11,944 nt of DNA from assembly GCA_964459635.1 (NCBI GenBank), contig CAYWMQ010000022.1:1-11944 (forward strand), read 5' to 3'. Positions 6,985-11,771 of the stretch are shown here, piece by piece. The position numbers and the translations under genes were made by a program. The notes beneath the pieces were generated by a model, which ran no database searches, was not told the DNA's origin, and saw only the letters and a program-made list of their open reading frames with translations. Origin of the DNA: CAYWMQ01 sp964459635. Its GTDB lineage: Bacteria > Patescibacteriota > Minisyncoccia > Phycocordibacterales > UBA12088. Numbering within the stretch: the stretch's first letter is position 1; every line of letters begins with the position of its first letter.

Positions 6985-7041
6985 AGGAAGATATTGAGAT
7001 ACCGGGTTATTTCGATACCCGCATATTTAGGTACGAGGATA
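6985..7041 (-). repeat. ATATC-word repeat tract, inverted copy
   Basis: Read on the minus strand this tract holds TATCCTCGTACC (7041-7030) and CAATATCTT (6996-6988), both exactly repeated on the plus strand at 8084-8095 and 8105-8113. Copies of GATACC also occur between them. The surrounding 6926-7080 has no convincing gene. Confidence 0.6.
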
Positions 7042-7080
7042 GTGGGAAGGATTTTTATGGGGGGTATGGACCAAAGAACT

Positions 7081-7105
7081 CGGCCCTCGGTGTTACCGAG
7101 GGCCG
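7081..7105 (-). terminator. Terminator of the 48-residue gene
   Basis: A perfect 10-bp stem CGGCCCTCGG/CCGAGGGCCG with a 5-base loop lies 7 bases after the TAG. On the minus strand it is followed by AGTTCTTTGG, a moderate T-rich tail. Confidence 0.75.
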
Positions 7106-7112
7106 CACGTGA

Positions 7113-7259
7113 CTAGTCTTTCTTTTCTTCCTCCGCTTTGCGCTTCGCCGCACGTTTGCGGTCGTTCTCGGCGATTTGCTGTGCTCGCATTTCCATCCCC
7201 ACGCGGACCCACTCCGGGTTGTGGACTTGTGCGGTAACTTCTTCCAGGGACTTTCCCAT
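7113..7259 (-). CDS. 48-residue charged protein, unknown function
   Basis: The frame encodes 48 residues, MGKSLEEVTAQ...KAEEEKKD. The first half is mixed and has the segment VHNPEWVRVGMEM. The second half (about 25-48) is a strongly charged, Lys/Arg/Glu-rich helix, possibly a coiled coil or nucleic-acid-binding tail. It is short, but every expression signal is present: AGGAG (7271-7267) 7 bases before the ATG, a TTGACA-17-TATTAT promoter, and a 10-bp hairpin terminator. It is therefore a single-gene unit that is probably well transcribed. I recognise no family. Size, charge and the strong promoter would suit a small nucleoid- or ribosome-associated protein, which is only a guess. Confidence 0.75.
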   Translation of the reverse strand: MGKSLEEVTAQVHNPEWVRVGMEMRAQQIAENDRKRAAKRKAEEEKKD

Positions 7260-7284
7260 TTCGGCTCTCCTACTGGTTTATAAC

Positions 7285-7313
7285 ATAATACACTAAAGTA
7301 AAAACTATGTCAA
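7285..7313 (-). promoter_or_regulatory. Near-consensus sigma-70 promoter of the 48-residue gene
   Basis: On the minus strand TTGACA (7313-7308), a 17-base AT-rich spacer and TATTAT (7290-7285) match the housekeeping consensus at 11 of 12 positions. The start would be near 7278, giving a leader of about 19 bases containing the AGGAG site. Confidence 0.85.
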
Positions 7314-7320
7314 ATAGAAG

Positions 7321-7488
7321 GTAACTGCTCACACCCACATAAAGTGCCTCAAACCCGGCGTCATTGCGAGGAGCGCAACGAAGTGGAGCGACGCGGCAAT
7401 CCAGTGCGTGCCGTGCGAAAATGGCTACAAATCTGGATTGCTTCGCCTGCGGGCTCGCAAAGACGACGTATTAAGTGTGAGCAGTTAC
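7321..7488. mobile_element. Nested palindromic, MITE-like element (168 bp)
   Basis: Three nested inverted pairs surround one centre. The outer pair is perfect over 14 bases: GTAACTGCTCACAC (7321-7334) and GTGTGAGCAGTTAC (7475-7488). The middle pair is CGTCATTGCGAG (7359-7370) with CTCGCAAAGACG (7454-7465), one mismatch. The inner pair is GCAATCCAG (7396-7404) with CTGGATTGC (7433-7441), perfect over 9 bases. CATTGCGAG...GCAATCC...GGATTGC...CTCGCAA palindromes are known as dispersed repeats in varied bacteria. No coding frame lies inside. It sits in the 331-base space between two divergent genes, ending 12 bases before a promoter. No clear target-site duplication was found. Confidence 0.7.
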
Positions 7489-7499
7489 AATAGAAGAGC

Positions 7500-7528
7500 T
7501 TGACGAGCGTACTATAATATGCTAAGAT
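7500..7528 (+). promoter_or_regulatory. Promoter of the 127-residue gene
   Basis: TTGACG (7500-7505), a 17-base spacer ending in TGC, and TAAGAT (7523-7528) form a good -35 with an extended -10. The start would be near 7535, leaving a leader of about 56 bases. A perfect TATAAT at 7513-7518 lies in the spacer but has no -35 at the right distance. Confidence 0.65.
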
Positions 7529-7590
7529 AGCTAAATGCCATGGCCGGGTTGGTGCGATTGCTTAGGGCCACCACCAAAGGAGGGTTTACC

Positions 7591-7974
7591 ATGGCACGTA
7601 ACGAAAAAATCGCAGTGCAACTCCAGTCCTGGATGTACTACTGCGAGCAGTGCGGAGACGACCACGAGGGTGTCGACGTCTGTGTAAGCAGGAACGGCAC
7701 ACTCGTGGATTCCGTCGGCAGGGAGAACCTGCTATGGGACGAGTTCGCGCGGGACCTCGCGTACGTACTCAGGCTCCGGGTGCGCGCACGCCTCGAATTC
7801 GTCGGCGACGACGTAATACTTGAGGTGAGCTACGCACCTACTCGTACGCTACGGCTGCGAGTGGAGGATGGGTATGTGGGCTGGACCAGCGACCGAGCCG
7901 ACGTCGTCCGCAAACTGTGTACCTTCCTGGGTATTTCCGACCCTACCGTGACGGTGGAGCGGAAAGAAGCCTAG
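7591..7974 (+). CDS. Hypothetical 127-residue protein
   Basis: The start at 7591 (MARNEKIAVQLQ) is set by AAGGAGG at 7577-7583 with 7 bases of spacing; the frame extends to an ATG at 7540 that has no ribosome site. Near the N-terminus is YYCEQCGDDH, a single CxxC pair that could be half of a metal site. The rest alternates short beta strands and charged helices (RARLEFVGDDVILEVSY, TLRLRVEDGYVGW) and ends with an acidic-basic tail, TVERKEA. No membrane segment or signal peptide is seen and no family is recognised. It has its own promoter and terminator, so it is monocistronic. The palindromic element ends directly upstream of its promoter. Confidence 0.7.
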   Translation: MARNEKIAVQLQSWMYYCEQCGDDHEGVDVCVSRNGTLVDSVGRENLLWDEFARDLAYVLRLRVRARLEFVGDDVILEVSYAPTRTLRLRVEDGYVGWTSDRADVVRKLCTFLGISDPTVTVERKEA

Positions 7975-7987
7975 GAACTGACACAAT

Positions 7988-8015
7988 GACCCCGGCACAT
8001 GTCGGGGTCTTTCTT
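7988..8015 (+). terminator. Terminator of the 127-residue gene
   Basis: The stem GACCCCG (7988-7994) with CGGGGTC (8003-8009) encloses an 8-base loop and is followed by TTTCTT. It begins 13 bases after the stop codon and has typical intrinsic terminator form. Confidence 0.8.
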
Positions 8016-8078
8016 ATTGCGAATAGTTTGCTGACGCTCTTTCACATGATACTAGCTGCTCACTTAGGCATTGGACAT

Positions 8079-8113
8079 TTCAATATCCTCGTACCCGAAT
8101 ATCCCAATATCTT
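8079..8113 (+). repeat. ATATC-word repeat tract
   Basis: The tract contains TATCCTCGTACC (8084-8095), AATATCCCAATATC (8098-8111) and CAATATCTT (8105-8113). These words recur inverted at 6988-7041 and directly at 9045-9056. The wider space 8016-8224 has no gene; it is AT-richer than its neighbours and consists of similar short words. Confidence 0.6.
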
Positions 8114-8224
8114 GGACAGTCATTACACTATCGGCGTCCTCCCAGATTAACAATCCATAATCCAAGATCCTTGTTACTCATATACTTATTACTTGGACCT
8201 TGCCCACTTGCTACACCCACACAG

Positions 8225-8252
8225 TAGACAGCGGCTGTAGACGCGCTAGGAT
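8225..8252 (+). promoter_or_regulatory. Candidate promoter of the small membrane-protein run
   Basis: TAGACA (8225-8230), a 16-base spacer and TAGGAT (8247-8252) match consensus at 5 and 4 of 6 bases. The start would be near 8259, just before the AGGAGGTG ribosome site. Confidence 0.4.
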
Positions 8253-8271
8253 ATCGTGCAGGAGGTGTGAA

Positions 8272-8355
8272 ATGAAAAACGCCGTAATCGGACTCGTGCT
8301 CGGGCTTGCAATCTTTGCCTGTACTGCGCTGTTTATGCTCCAACACTGGATATAG
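8272..8355 (+). CDS. 27-residue single-helix membrane peptide
   Basis: The frame encodes MKNAVIGLVLGLAIFACTAL, then FMLQHWI. Residues 4-23 form one hydrophobic helix, starting after a single lysine and ending in a short aromatic tail. The ribosome site AGGAGGTG (8260-8267) is essentially perfect, which is the main reason to call this short frame a gene. It could be a tiny membrane peptide. A lipoprotein reading is unlikely because the AC pair lacks a proper lipobox. The next small gene starts 8 bases later, so the two are probably translated from one mRNA. No family is recognised. Confidence 0.6.
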   Translation: MKNAVIGLVLGLAIFACTALFMLQHWI

Positions 8356-8363
8356 GTGGGACC

Positions 8364-8519
8364 GTGAGACGGAGAAAGGAAGACAGAGCTTTCTGTAAGT
8401 GGGCAGTGATGTACTTTTTTGCAGCGTTAGCCGTGGCTACGCTCGTTGTGTGCGGGTCTGCCGCATACAAGGATGTGCATACCGCTGCCACAAGTACACA
8501 GGTGGATAAAAAATTGTAG
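8364..8519 (+). CDS. 51-residue single-helix membrane protein
   Basis: A GTG start at 8364 gives 51 residues: a basic N-terminus (MRRRKEDR), one hydrophobic helix at about residues 13-31, and a polar tail to VDKKL. The positive-inside rule predicts a cytoplasmic N-terminus. The AGGTGGG site at 8354-8360 overlaps the stop of the preceding 27-residue gene, suggesting coupled translation. An internal ATG at 8409 (MYFFAAL) is an alternative start but would remove the basic anchor. No family is recognised. A small hairpin follows at 8548. Confidence 0.55.
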   Translation: MRRRKEDRAFCKWAVMYFFAALAVATLVVCGSAAYKDVHTAATSTQVDKKL

Positions 8520-8547
8520 CGCTTTCGCGCCAGTCGTAACTGCACTG

Positions 8548-8568
8548 TGCCGCTCCCGGGCGGCATTT
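8548..8568 (+). terminator. Weak hairpin after the 51-residue gene
   Basis: TGCCGC and GCGGCA form a 6-bp stem with a 6-base loop, followed by only TTT. It may terminate or only attenuate transcription before the next small frames. Confidence 0.35.
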
Positions 8569-8601
8569 GTGTATAGATGGCAGGAAGACGACGTAGACGC
8601 G

Positions 8602-8631
8602 TTGGACTGTGCGCGCAGAGTGCGCTACAGT
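8602..8631 (+). promoter_or_regulatory. Possible promoter before the 8662 frame
   Basis: TTGGAC (8602-8607) and TACAGT (8626-8631) are 18 bases apart. Each is a partial match to consensus. It would give a leader of roughly 25 bases before 8662. Confidence 0.25.
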
Positions 8632-8661
8632 GCCACAGGACCATAGGATAGGGTATGACAT

Positions 8662-8748
8662 ATGGAAAAGCGCGAACCGCGCTCGTATGAGGAGAGGCGG
8701 CAGCTGCACCATCTCTGGAAGAGCTGCTTTGGAGAAGAAGAGGTATAG
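8662..8748 (+). CDS. 28-residue charged frame, possibly the start of a longer product
   Basis: The frame encodes MEKREPRSYEERRQLHHLW plus KSCFGEEEV: charged and helix-forming, with no hydrophobic segment. Its ribosome site is weak (ATAGGG at 8649-8654, 7 bases before the ATG). It ends at TAG 8746-8748 inside a second open frame (8691-8951) that lies one base back. Either it is a small upstream gene coupled to the next, or the two were one gene now split by a frameshift, whether programmed, mutational or an assembly error. No family is recognised. Confidence is low because of the size and weak start. Confidence 0.35.
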   Translation: MEKREPRSYEERRQLHHLWKSCFGEEEV

Positions 8749-8951
8749 ATATCCGAACCGACGAAGCGCTAGCAGCGCGGTGGACGGAATTGTTTGACCG
8801 AGAAGCGTGGTTGCGTGAGCGCAGTAGCGTAAAGCACAAAGTCACAGACTCCGTACTCGGCGCATGCTTAGGTGTAGTACTGATACTCTACATCATTGGC
8901 GCAGGCGCAGTTGTTGGGTGTCAGCGACTCTGCAAACGCATCAAACGTTGA
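8691..8951 (+). CDS. Open frame with a membrane helix and basic tail, start unclear
   Basis: This 86-codon frame reads GEAAAAPSLEELLWRRRG, then IDIRTDEALAARWTELFDRE, and ends in a clear hydrophobic helix (VLGACLGVVLILYIIGAGAVV) with a basic tail, CQRLCKRIKR. The composition looks genuinely coding, yet no ATG or GTG opens it. The first usual start is TTG at 8790 (54 residues), after CGGTGG. AGAGG at 8739-8743 lies 7 bases before an ATC codon at 8751. It follows the 28-residue frame at minus one base. It probably encodes a C-terminally anchored membrane protein, reached by frameshift, by a rare start, or broken. A terminator follows. Confidence 0.45.
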   Translation, partial: GEAAAAPSLEELLWRRRGIDIRTDEALAARWTELFDREAWLRERSSVKHKVTDSVLGACLGVVLILYIIGAGAVVGCQRLCKRIKR

Positions 8952-8978
8952 AGCTTTCGTAAGTGCATCCAGCCTGAA

Positions 8979-9012
8979 AGCCCCATGCGCGCAGCGCACG
9001 GGGCTCATCTTA
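8979..9012 (+). terminator. Terminator of the small membrane-protein run
   Basis: A long stem, AGCCCC (8979-8984) with GGGGCT (9000-9005), continues after one mismatch as TGCGC (8986-8990) with GCGCA (8994-8998) around a 3-base loop. The tail CATCTTATC is only moderately T-rich. It ends the plus-strand run 27 bases after the last stop. Confidence 0.65.
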
Positions 9013-9040
9013 TCTCGTCCGTCGCCACTTGTATCCGCTT

Positions 9041-9118
9041 TCATTATCCCAATATCCAACTATCTTAGTATCTCAGTCTCGCCCATCTCTAAACTCTAAA
9101 CTGTAATCTCTAATCTCG
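9041..9118 (+). repeat. ATATCC and CTAAAC word repeat tract
   Basis: This 3' flank of murA consists of short related words: TATCCCAATATC (9045-9056, also at 8100-8111), then TATCTTAGTATCTC, then CTAAACTC twice and TAATCTC twice. The strand is rich in C and T. No gene is seen between 9013 and 9126. Confidence 0.55.
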
Positions 9119-9126
9119 TCTACTCG

Positions 9127-9648
9127 TCATTCCACCGTCACCTTCGCACCAAGTATCGCGAGCTTGCCCGCAATGTCCTCGTACCCGCGGTTGATGGCAT
9201 ACACGTTGCGCAAGACCGAGCGACCGGGTGCCGCGAGCATCGCAACGAGAAGAATAACTGCGGGTCGTAGGGCAGGCGGCGCCATAAGTTCCGCAGGCTT
9301 GAACTTTGTGGGTCCTTCAATATATATACGATGCGGGTCTGCCAGTATCGTTTCGGCACCCAGCTTGTCGAGCTCGGTGAGGTAGAGCGCGCGCTTCTCG
9401 TACATCCAGTCGTGAATGAGCGTCGTACCCTTTGCTTGGGTGGCGATGACCGCAAAGAAAGGCAGGTTGTCCATGTTGAGCCCCGGGTACGGGCGTGCGT
9501 GTACCTTATCTTCGGGCGCTTTAAGGACCGAGGGGTGTGTTTTTATGTCCACAAGCGCCGTGCGGCCGTTGGTTGATCTGTAGCGGCGCAGTACGTCGTA
9601 CTTGAAGCCCATCTTTTCGAGCACCAGCAGCTCCTGCTCAAGAAACTC
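9127..9648 (-). CDS. murA: UDP-N-acetylglucosamine 1-carboxyvinyltransferase, C-terminal part
   Basis: The visible 173 residues are the C-terminal part of MurA, which moves enolpyruvate from PEP to UDP-GlcNAc in the first committed step of peptidoglycan synthesis. Matches include ARPYPGLNMDNL, where the Asp corresponds to the catalytic Asp305 of E. coli (in TDMQ), ALRPAVILL (Arg371 region), INRGYEDIAGKL (Arg397 region) and LGAKV at the end. The N-terminal part, about 250 residues with the PEP-binding Cys/Asp loop, is hidden in or beyond the N gap, so the active site cannot be fully judged. The GLNMDNLPFF variant differs from the usual GFPTDxQ. The frame continues into the Ns as EFLEQELL, so no start is visible. 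The gene is interrupted by assembly, not evidently broken. Confidence 0.93.
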   Translation of the reverse strand, partial: EFLEQELLVLEKMGFKYDVLRRYRSTNGRTALVDIKTHPSVLKAPEDKVHARPYPGLNMDNLPFFAVIATQAKGTTLIHDWMYEKRALYLTELDKLGAETILADPHRIYIEGPTKFKPAELMAPPALRPAVILLVAMLAAPGRSVLRNVYAINRGYEDIAGKLAILGAKVTVE

Positions 9649-9748
9649 NNNNNNNNNNNNNNNNNNNNNNNNNNNNNNNNNNNNNNNNNNNNNNNNNNNN
9701 NNNNNNNNNNNNNNNNNNNNNNNNNNNNNNNNNNNNNNNNNNNNNNNN
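9649..9748. other. Assembly gap of exactly 100 Ns
   Basis: The 100-base length is a customary placeholder for a gap of unknown size. MurA needs about 750 more coding bases than the window shows, so the true gap is probably well over 100 bases unless the assembly is misjoined. Confidence 0.95.
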
Positions 9749-9754
9749 AAGAGA

Positions 9755-9779
9755 ACACCCGGACAGCTTGCCCGGGTGT
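9755..9779 (-). terminator. Terminator of the NYN-domain gene
   Basis: ACACCCGG (9755-9762) pairs with CCGGGTGT (9772-9779) around a 9-base loop. On the minus strand it is followed by TCTCTT and then the N gap. It begins 1 base after the TGA at 9781. Confidence 0.7.
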
Positions 9780-9780
9780 A

Positions 9781-10578
9781 TCAACGCGCAATATCGGCGC
9801 GCACAAGGTGGACCATGTTCGGTCCGTACTTTTTTTCTAGTTCATGACTTACGTGCCCCTTCACCGCGAATCGGTAGGGGACGATGCGCATTATATTTTT
9901 GTACAGGGATATGGATCGATCCAGCACGGCTTCAAAGTCCGCATCACCCGAAAACAGGGCTACACGAAGTTCTTCCGGATGCGCTCCTTTTTTGACGCTA
10001 TACGCAAACTGCTGACGCAGCGTCCGTATCAAGCTGTCGTCTATGTCACTGCCTTCGGTGACATGAACCTTCCACTTCTGTGCCTGTGCGTGCTCAGTGA
10101 ACGCCCGCACCAGTCGCACTTCTCCAGGTCCGGGATTATCTGATCGCTTGATAAAGGCCGTGGCCCGAGACGGCGCAGTGCCGGTGTACCTTTCGGCCAG
10201 CTTGCGCATTCTTTCCAGGTCCAGCTTGCCAAGCGGTACCACAAGGTTCCAGCTGATGTTAGGCACGTCAACCAGAATCCAAGAGCGGACAGAAGGCGTC
10301 GCATAGATCTCACAGCGGCGTGCCACCTCCTCCCACGTCATCTGGGCTTTCGGTGTTGCCTCGAACAAGCACCCGTTCACGTGCACAAGTCCATGCTCCG
10401 CAAGGTATCGAATGTAGGGCTCCACCCGAGACGCGTGCCGTGTGAGTTCGTATGCGCGCAGTGGGGCGGGTTGTGCAGCGAGCCACCGCGCAGTGCGTCC
10501 CGACGTTTCCCAGGTGGGAAGCTCGTCTTTTTTTGGAAGCATGCCCAGCGTATGTCCCCGTTTCTCCAGAAAAACCAC
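9781..10578 (-). CDS. NYN-domain (PIN-like) putative nuclease with N-terminal helix-turn-helix-like region
   Basis: The 265-residue product has the NYN/LabA pattern in its second half: ILVDVPNISWN (101-111), SDIDDSLIRTL (177-187) and ALFSGDADFEAVLDR (207-221). Asp104, Asp178/180/181 and Asp212/214 would form the metal-binding acidic cluster of a PIN-like RNase. Residues 24-75 (TARWLAAQPAPLRAYELTRH, VEPYIRYLAEHGLV) look like a winged helix-turn-helix, so it may bind nucleic acid before cutting. It is cytoplasmic, with no membrane segment. The GTG start at 10578 overlaps its own SD (AAAGGAGG ends on its G), which is too close; an in-frame CTG at 10569 has ideal spacing, and ATG 10542 (MLPKKDELP) may be the real start. 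A TTGACG-16-TATCTT promoter lies upstream. The RNA target is unknown. Confidence 0.85.
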   Translation of the reverse strand: MVFLEKRGHTLGMLPKKDELPTWETSGRTARWLAAQPAPLRAYELTRHASRVEPYIRYLAEHGLVHVNGCLFEATPKAQMTWEEVARRCEIYATPSVRSWILVDVPNISWNLVVPLGKLDLERMRKLAERYTGTAPSRATAFIKRSDNPGPGEVRLVRAFTEHAQAQKWKVHVTEGSDIDDSLIRTLRQQFAYSVKKGAHPEELRVALFSGDADFEAVLDRSISLYKNIMRIVPYRFAVKGHVSHELEKKYGPNMVHLVRADIAR

Positions 10579-10608
10579 CTCCTTTCACAGGTACAGGGCC
10601 TTTTTGAA

Positions 10609-10636
10609 AAGATACACGAATTTTTCGGTGCGTCAA
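10609..10636 (-). promoter_or_regulatory. Promoter of the NYN-domain gene
   Basis: On the minus strand TTGACG (10636-10631), a 16-base spacer and TATCTT (10614-10609) match consensus at 5 and 4 of 6. The start near 10602 places the AAAGGAGGTG element about 17 bases into the leader. Confidence 0.5.
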
Positions 10637-10683
10637 CGATCGAACGTGCCGGGTTGCCGTTCATACATGCTACCTAGAATTCC

Positions 10684-10696
10684 ACTTTCTACTTTC
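10684..10696 (+). repeat. 13-base word ACTTTCTACTTTC upstream of mreB
   Basis: This is an exact copy of the word found on the coding strand upstream of priA (6925-6913). Here it lies 62-74 bases before the mreB ATG. Confidence 0.6.
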
Positions 10697-10697
10697 C

Positions 10698-10740
10698 GCC
10701 TTCCTGCCCACACTCGCTTTGCTTGTCGTGGCAGGCAGGC
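10698..10740. repeat. Inverted repeat across the mreB promoter
   Basis: GCCTTCCTGCC (10698-10708) and GGCAGGCAGGC (10730-10740) are inverted copies with one mismatch, 21 bases apart. The interval contains the -35 box and the right arm lies in the promoter spacer, so the repeat could be an operator, a cruciform or a leftover of a dispersed hairpin. Confidence 0.55.
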
Positions 10741-10751
10741 TACCTTATACT
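10723..10751 (+). promoter_or_regulatory. Leaderless promoter of mreB
   Basis: TTGTCG (10723-10728), a 17-base spacer and TATACT (10746-10751) match consensus at 4 and 5 of 6. The -10 ends exactly 6 bases before the ATG at 10758, so transcription would begin at or next to the start codon. No SD is present. Confidence 0.65.
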
Positions 10752-10757
10752 GCGCCC

Positions 10758-11771
10758 ATGTCCCTTTTTTCGCCCAAGCTCGGCATTGACCTCGGCACCA
10801 CGAAAACCATCGTGTACGTGCCGGGCAGGGGTATTGTGCTCAACGAGCCTTCCGTGGTCGCCGTGTCGCTTGAGGACCGCAAAATACTGGCGGTCGGCAT
10901 TGAGGCGAAGGAGATGGTGGGGCGCACGCCGGACTCTATCGTGGCCTACCGCCCCATGAAGGACGGCGTGATAGCGGACTACCGTGTGACAGAGGTGATG
11001 CTCTCGTACTACATGAAAAAAGCATTGGGGCGGCTCCGCATCAGACGACCGGACGTGATGATATCCGTGCCGGCGGGAGTATCGTCTACGGAACGCCGCG
11101 CAGTAGTGGAAGCTGCGGTGAAGGCGGGAGCCCGCAACGCATATGTCGTGAAGGAGCCCGTGCTCGCCGCGATAGGTGCGGGCGTGCCCATCCACGAGCC
11201 GCGTGGGCACATCATTACCGACATAGGCGGAGGCACTATTGACGTGGCTGTGATATCACTCGGCGGTATCGTTTCCTCTACGAGCGTGAAGTGTGCGGGC
11301 AACAGGCTTGACCGTGCGATAGCGGACTACATAAAGAAAACACACAACCTCTCAATAGGTGAGAAAATGGCCGAGGATATAAAGATCACCGTAGGCAGTG
11401 CTTTGCCACTTACCGAAGAGCTCCATATGGATGTGAAGGGCAGGGACATTGTGAGTGGGCTGCCGCGCACCGTGGAGCTCAAGACGAACGAGGTGGTAAA
11501 GGCTATTCAGCGTGAATTGCGCGAAATGATCGGGGCCATTAAGGATGTGCTCACCGAAACGCCGCCCGAACTCGCAGCAGATATCATAGACCGTGGCATC
11601 ATCATGACGGGCGGCACGAGCCAGCTCAGGAATCTCGCGGAGCTTGTGTTCCGGCGCACCGGCGTGAAGGCGGTGCTGGCCGACCATGCGCCGCTGTGTG
11701 TCGCGCGGGGCACGGGCATTGCGCTCACCCATTTGGACACCTACAAGAGAAGCATGATGGCGAAGCGTTAA
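10758..11771 (+). CDS. mreB: Rod-shape determining protein MreB (bacterial actin)
   Basis: The 337-residue product, starting MSLFSPKLGIDLGTTKT, is a normal-length MreB, the actin-like ATPase that polymerises under the membrane and steers wall synthesis. Motifs: phosphate-1 LGIDLGTTKT (8-17), GIVLNEPSVVAV (25-36), PMKDGVIADY (66-75), VPAGVSSTERRAV (104-116), the connect region KEPVLAAIGAGVP (132-144), phosphate-2 TDIGGGTIDVAVISLGG (154-170), the IGEKMAEDIK stretch (200-209) and the adenosine motif IIMTGGTSQLRNLA (281-294). The short N-terminal MSLFSPK is a possible membrane-touching segment. The start at 10758 fits the family; an upstream in-frame ATG at 10719 falls before the promoter -10 and can be dismissed. 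There is no SD, so translation is probably leaderless. MreC/MreD would be expected next but no recognisable start appears before the window ends. Confidence 0.97.
   Translation: MSLFSPKLGIDLGTTKTIVYVPGRGIVLNEPSVVAVSLEDRKILAVGIEAKEMVGRTPDSIVAYRPMKDGVIADYRVTEVMLSYYMKKALGRLRIRRPDVMISVPAGVSSTERRAVVEAAVKAGARNAYVVKEPVLAAIGAGVPIHEPRGHIITDIGGGTIDVAVISLGGIVSSTSVKCAGNRLDRAIADYIKKTHNLSIGEKMAEDIKITVGSALPLTEELHMDVKGRDIVSGLPRTVELKTNEVVKAIQRELREMIGAIKDVLTETPPELAADIIDRGIIMTGGTSQLRNLAELVFRRTGVKAVLADHAPLCVARGTGIALTHLDTYKRSMMAKR

Noticed and set aside
6978..7112. 44-codon plus-strand frame starting MEEEDIEIPGYF
   Set aside because: It has no SD, runs through the ATATC-word repeat and the terminator hairpin of the 48-residue gene, and is best explained by the repeat.
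7359..7465. CRISPR array or tRNA-like cloverleaf
   Set aside because: The repeats are inverted and nested, not direct and evenly spaced, and no tRNA T-loop or acceptor pattern is present.
7500..7518. TTGACG with the perfect TATAAT at 7513-7518 as one promoter
   Set aside because: The spacer would be only 7 bases. TTGACG pairs properly with the extended TGC-TAAGAT at 7520-7528.
8577..8651. 24-codon frame MAGRRRRRVGLC
   Set aside because: No ribosome site, very short, and its composition is unlike a stable protein.
9543..9847. Open frames running through the Ns on both strands
   Set aside because: They are artefacts of translating the gap; apart from the murA frame, none has homology-like sequence on either side.
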